Source of the DNA: Promethearchaeota archaeon
Lineage (GTDB): Archaea; Asgardarchaeota; Lokiarchaeia; Sigyniarchaeales; SOKP01
DNA: 64,000 nucleotides
Direction: 5' to 3'
Assembly: GCA_030606485.1 (NCBI GenBank)
Contig: JAUWGH010000011.1
Location: forward strand, 1 to 64,000
Under the pieces are notes generated by a model. The model was given only the letters and a program-made list of their open reading frames with translations. It did no database searches and was not told the DNA's origin. Both the position numbers and the translations under genes were made by a program. Of the stretch, positions 60,047 to 64,000 are shown in pieces. Position 1 is the stretch's first letter; every line of letters starts with the position of its first letter.

Positions 60047-60838
60047 TTGGTAAATTTTATGAGTTGGGAGGAAAGAGAGATTTTATTAGTTGCAAAAACC
60101 TATCCTGTAAGAAGTAGATCTCATGGAAATACCGTATGTACTGCAGGGATTTTAGAAGATACAAATGAATGGGTAAGAATTTATCCAATCAGATGGATAA
60201 AATATGCTAAAAATAATTTAAAGAAATTTGTGCGCTTTAAAGCTCAAATTAAGAAAAATACTTCAGAATATCTACAAAGAAAAGATTCCTATAAAATCAG
60301 AGAACCTACAATCAGAATAACTGATGATAGTTTAACTAAAACTCAAAATAAAGGAGTCTGGCAAGAAAGAAAAAAGATATTATTAAAAACTCTCTCCAAT
60401 TCAATTGAAACTCTTAATGAAAAATTTAAGGAGGATAAAACATCATTAGGAATGATAAAACCAATAGCAAATTCAATAGAATTTTTGATTCTTAAACCAG
60501 TTGATGAAATTGAAATTGATGTTGAAAAATCAACTCAATATACCATTTTTGGAGAGAAATTAATAAAAGTTGATAAAATAGAAAATGTATTTAAATATAA
60601 ATTTAAATGTATTAATGTTAAATGTTCCACTCATAAAATGATATGTGAAGATTGGGAATTACTACAAGCTTTTAGAAAATTTAGAAAGATATACGATTCT
60701 GAAGAACTCGAAAAACAATTAAGAAATCAATTTTATGAAAAAATGATTAAATATAGAGATTTATATTTTATTGTAGGTACTCATTGGCAATTTCCTAAAT
60801 TTTTAATAATTGGACTTTTTTATCCCCCAAAAAGATAA
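60047..60838 (+). CDS. Uncharacterised protein linked with DUF488
   Basis: REILLVAKTYPVRSRSHGNTVCTAGILEDTNEWVRIYPIRW; 13 bp upstream of ParB-DUF488 ATG. Confidence 0.6.
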   Translation: MVNFMSWEEREILLVAKTYPVRSRSHGNTVCTAGILEDTNEWVRIYPIRWIKYAKNNLKKFVRFKAQIKKNTSEYLQRKDSYKIREPTIRITDDSLTKTQNKGVWQERKKILLKTLSNSIETLNEKFKEDKTSLGMIKPIANSIEFLILKPVDEIEIDVEKSTQYTIFGEKLIKVDKIENVFKYKFKCINVKCSTHKMICEDWELLQAFRKFRKIYDSEELEKQLRNQFYEKMIKYRDLYFIVGTHWQFPKFLIIGLFYPPKR

Positions 60839-60851
60839 GAGATTAAATAAA

Positions 60852-61916
60852 ATGAAAATAAAAATTGAAAAAATAATAGTTGGAAAATATAATGTAAGAG
60901 AAAAATTTGAACAAGAATATTTAGAAGAAATAAAAGAAAGCCTAAAAATTGATGGGCAATGGAATCCTATAATTATAAGACCTATAGGAAATGGGAAATA
61001 TGAATTGATTTCAGGACATTATCGTTTACAAGCGGCCATAGAATTAGGTTGGAAAGAAATCGAGGCTACTGTAAAAGATATATCAGAAATTAATGCAGAT
61101 GTATTGTCTTTAAAAACAAATTTATTAAGATTGAATATGTCTCCAAGAGAACAAGGTAAAGTTATACATAATTTAATAACAAAATATGGGATTAGTCAAA
61201 ATGAATTAGCGGAAAAAATAGGAATGAGTCAGAGCAAAATTAGTCAATTATTAACAATTGTATTGAAATTACATAAATCTGTCGTTGATGCTTTAAATTT
61301 AAAAACCATAAATTATGGAATTGCATCTGTTATTGGAAGTCTTAGTTTAGAACAGCAACCTATTTTTTTAGAAATCATTTTGAATAGTAAAATCTCATCT
61401 CCAGCATTAGCAACAAAAATAAAGAATAAATTTTTAAATAACACCTTATATACGATTGGATATCAAGGACGAAATTCAGCTAATTTTATTGAAATTTTAG
61501 AAAAAAATGATATTAAACTTGTCGTTGATATTAGAAGTTCTGCAAAATCAGAAAAAAAACCAGAATTTAATGAAGAAATCCTGAGTCGAGAATTGGAGCG
61601 AAATGATATGAAATATAAACACTATCCAGAATTAGGTGTTCCATATATACTTCAAGAACCATATAAAGATGGAAAATTTTCATATGAGTGTTTAAAACAA
61701 TGGTACAATTGGCATATCAAAGAAAATGTTGAATTGGAAGAAATAATAAAATTTTTAAAAGATTCGGGACGGTCGGTAATATTATGTATGGAAAGATATG
61801 CAAAACCAACGAAAGAGCAAAAATATGCTTGCCACAGAAATATTCTTGCAGATTTAATTTTAAAATTTAAGGTTTCAGATCCCTTGCTTGAATTTAATAA
61901 AAGGATAGATTTATAA
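60852..61916 (+). CDS. ParB/Spo0J-like nuclease/HTH domain fused to DUF488
   Basis: KIIVGKYNVREKFEQEYLEEIKESLKIDGQWNPIIIRP...LISGHYRLQAAIELG, HTH NELAEKIGMSQSKISQLL; DUF488 YTIGYQGRNSANFIEIL...VILCMERYA...CHRNILADLI; ATG 60852 preferred over 60810. Confidence 0.85.
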   Translation: MKIKIEKIIVGKYNVREKFEQEYLEEIKESLKIDGQWNPIIIRPIGNGKYELISGHYRLQAAIELGWKEIEATVKDISEINADVLSLKTNLLRLNMSPREQGKVIHNLITKYGISQNELAEKIGMSQSKISQLLTIVLKLHKSVVDALNLKTINYGIASVIGSLSLEQQPIFLEIILNSKISSPALATKIKNKFLNNTLYTIGYQGRNSANFIEILEKNDIKLVVDIRSSAKSEKKPEFNEEILSRELERNDMKYKHYPELGVPYILQEPYKDGKFSYECLKQWYNWHIKENVELEEIIKFLKDSGRSVILCMERYAKPTKEQKYACHRNILADLILKFKVSDPLLEFNKRIDL

Positions 61917-62120
61917 AATTATTTTTAATTTTAATTTATTTTAAAATAAAGATTTTCAGCTTTTTATGAAGATGATACTCATTTCTTTTATTTTCTTTAA
62001 TCAAAATTGCATTAAGATTCAAACATTTGTGATCAAATAACTCAAAATCCCTCGTGATAAAGAAATTTTGATATTTTTACTATTTTATCGATTCTATATA
62101 TATGACTTTTTATTAGTATT

Positions 62121-62585
62121 TTAAAAAAAAGAATTATTGGAGCAATTAAAGCATTCTGAGTTTTTTATATCGTTTGCTAATCTACAATTTTCACATATTT
62201 TAATTTTTGTGCAGATATTCTTTTCTATAATTAATATTTTAATCTCAAATTGAATAGTTTTTAAAGCATTATTTAAATCACTTATACATTCTTTACCAAT
62301 CAATATACCTCTAATTCTTTTATTATCCCCAAATTCTTGTCCAATATCTTCCAAATAGCCATTTAATTGTAATAAATGATTAATTTCAAGGGGTTCAATT
62401 TTTAATTCGATTACAACAATTTCATTTTTTAAAAAAACTATTAAATCGGCAAATCCTGATGGTAGGCGATATTGTGGTATTGATTTTTGATTAAGAAATT
62501 GTTTTTCAATCAAATATGGATGAGTTTGGTAAAGAGTTTGAATTTCTTTTTCAGTAACAGAATTTTCTTCATCTAAAAAAAACAC
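62121..62585 (-). CDS. PD-(D/E)xK nuclease (NucS/DUF91-like) with C-terminal zinc ribbon
   Basis: LPSGFADLIVFLKNEIVVIELKIEPLEINHLLQLNGYL (D...ExK), CENCRLANDIKNSECFNC. Confidence 0.75.
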   Translation of the reverse strand: MFFLDEENSVTEKEIQTLYQTHPYLIEKQFLNQKSIPQYRLPSGFADLIVFLKNEIVVIELKIEPLEINHLLQLNGYLEDIGQEFGDNKRIRGILIGKECISDLNNALKTIQFEIKILIIEKNICTKIKICENCRLANDIKNSECFNCSNNSFF

Positions 62586-62590
62586 GTTAT

Positions 62591-63196
62591 TTACCTTCCT
62601 AAATGCGCTATTGCTTTATCTTCCATAATTCTTTCGACGATAACATTGACAATTTTTTCCCTTTTACGGAATCTTTTTTCATTTGATTTTAAAATGGAAT
62701 AAGCGGCTTGTTTTAAAATTTGGACATCTGGATATCTTTTTAAATCATTTAATTCTTTTCTTAATTGTTCTGGGGGTAACATAAGCCATCTTGAGGTTTG
62801 ATCTTCAATTCTAATCTTTTTTGATACAGAAGGGGCTTTCTTTTTAGGCGGAAGTTTCCTTTTTGGAGCTTTTCTAACAGGTTTAGGAAGTAGTTCTATC
62901 AATTTTTTAAGAGCAATGTTCTTAGATATAGATACTTTTGCTATCTCCTCTTCGATATCTACCCTTTTGGTTTTTTTAACTTGATAATTTAATTTTATTT
63001 TTGAAAAATTTTTTAGATCTGTAATAATTCTAAAATTTTTTTTATCTTTAAAGAAATTTAATATTTTTTCATCAATTTTAACACATAGATTTAAATCCTG
63101 TTCCAATTTAATTAATAAATTATGAATTTGATTGAGATCATAGAACTCTGATTTATTCTGAATTAATAATTTAATCCCATCTATTATTTCAATCAT
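62591..63196 (-). CDS. Unknown protein with basic linker, candidate ParA partner
   Basis: KPVRKAPKRKLPPKKKAPSVSKK linker; 33 bp downstream of parA. Confidence 0.5.
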   Translation of the reverse strand: MIEIIDGIKLLIQNKSEFYDLNQIHNLLIKLEQDLNLCVKIDEKILNFFKDKKNFRIITDLKNFSKIKLNYQVKKTKRVDIEEEIAKVSISKNIALKKLIELLPKPVRKAPKRKLPPKKKAPSVSKKIRIEDQTSRWLMLPPEQLRKELNDLKRYPDVQILKQAAYSILKSNEKRFRKREKIVNVIVERIMEDKAIAHLGR

Positions 63197-63229
63197 AATA
63201 TTTTTAATTGGAAAAACCCCTCCTTTATT

Positions 63230-64000
63230 TCATTTTGAAATTATATTCAGTATTTCATGACATAGGTTTCTAAATTCCATTGTAGAATCAGAGCGGGGTT
63301 TATCAACACAAACGGGTAAATATTTACCAGAAGCCTTTTTGATATCAACTTTATTAGTAATTATACTTCTAAATACTATAGAATTTTCATCAACCATGTT
63401 TTCTTGTTTAAAAATTTCTAATAATCGCCGAATCCTTTGTAATCCATCTTTATGTACATTTATGCGTGTATCCAATAAATTTATCAATATTCCAGCTAAT
63501 TTAACAGATGCATTTTTCTCTTCTCTTTTAATCTCAATCGTTTTGTTTAATGAATTAACTAAGAGTGGAATTCCACTAATAGATAGATAATCAGGAATTG
63601 TTGGAATTATAAAATAATCTGATGCATATAATGAATTATGGGTAGTTGTATAGATATTTGGAGGACAATCAATAAGTATAAAATCATAATAATCTTTTAT
63701 TTGTTCCAGAAATTTACTAAGAATAGCAAACCTTGATCTTACATAATTAACGATTTTTTGTTCTAATTGCATTAGGTGAGAAGTTGCGGGAAGTAAATCA
63801 AGTTGAGTTAATGGTCTGATTTCTTTTCCTTGAATTGTTCGTCTTACAACTGATTTAATTATTGCAGTTCCAAAATTAAATCTTTTCTTATTTTCATTAT
63901 CTTCCATTGCATCTAAAAAAAGTTGATAAATGGTATCGCGATATATATCATTTTCATCTAGTTCATATCCAAATTTTTGTTGATATCTCTTTGGACCCAT
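63230..64000 (-). CDS. parA: ParA/Soj family ATPase (5' truncated by window edge)
   Basis: DYYDFILIDCPPNIYTTTHNSLYASDYFIIPTIPDYLSISGIPLLVNSL, Walker A' lies upstream of window. Confidence 0.85.
   Translation of the reverse strand: MGPKRYQQKFGYELDENDIYRDTIYQLFLDAMEDNENKKRFNFGTAIIKSVVRRTIQGKEIRPLTQLDLLPATSHLMQLEQKIVNYVRSRFAILSKFLEQIKDYYDFILIDCPPNIYTTTHNSLYASDYFIIPTIPDYLSISGIPLLVNSLNKTIEIKREEKNASVKLAGILINLLDTRINVHKDGLQRIRRLLEIFKQENMVDENSIVFRSIITNKVDIKKASGKYLPVCVDKPRSDSTMEFRNLCHEILNIISK

Overview
AT-rich 64 kb archaeal window. The gene content points to an Asgard (Lokiarchaeia-like) genome: Roadblock/LC7 proteins, a gelsolin-like domain protein, a Ras/Rab-like GTPase with degenerate motifs, and LRR, WD40, TPR and zinc-ribbon proteins. 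This assignment is inferred from families and was not tested phylogenetically. From about 1 to 44 kb the window is mostly metabolic and membrane genes: QueT transporter, two 7TM-like membrane proteins with soluble C-terminal domains, UbiX, threonine degradation (Tdh/Kbl), a Cys-type sulfatase, a 5'-nucleotidase family protein, BKACE/DUF849, two acetoacetate-decarboxylase-family proteins, two GPH-type MFS carriers, and two FAD/GlcD oxidases with an HdrD/GlpC-like Fe-S protein. From about 44 to 59 kb is a repeat-rich accessory region: gene fragments of an ICMT-like methyltransferase sharing a duplicated promoter/leader, a 7-bladed WD40 protein with near-identical blades, a TPR operon, an LRR protein, and a Roadblock / degenerate GTPase / gelsolin-coiled-coil cluster. 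Direct repeats carrying Roadblock genes lie about 10 kb apart. From about 59 to 64 kb is an island with a NYN-like RNase, an uncharacterised protein, a ParB-DUF488 fusion, a PD-(D/E)xK nuclease, an unknown basic protein and a ParA ATPase. The ORF track misses several gene relics that I read directly: ilvC (KARI), GlcD, GH1, DUF362 and zinc ribbons. I saw no tRNA, rRNA or CRISPR array. All family calls come from reading motifs by eye; no searches were run.
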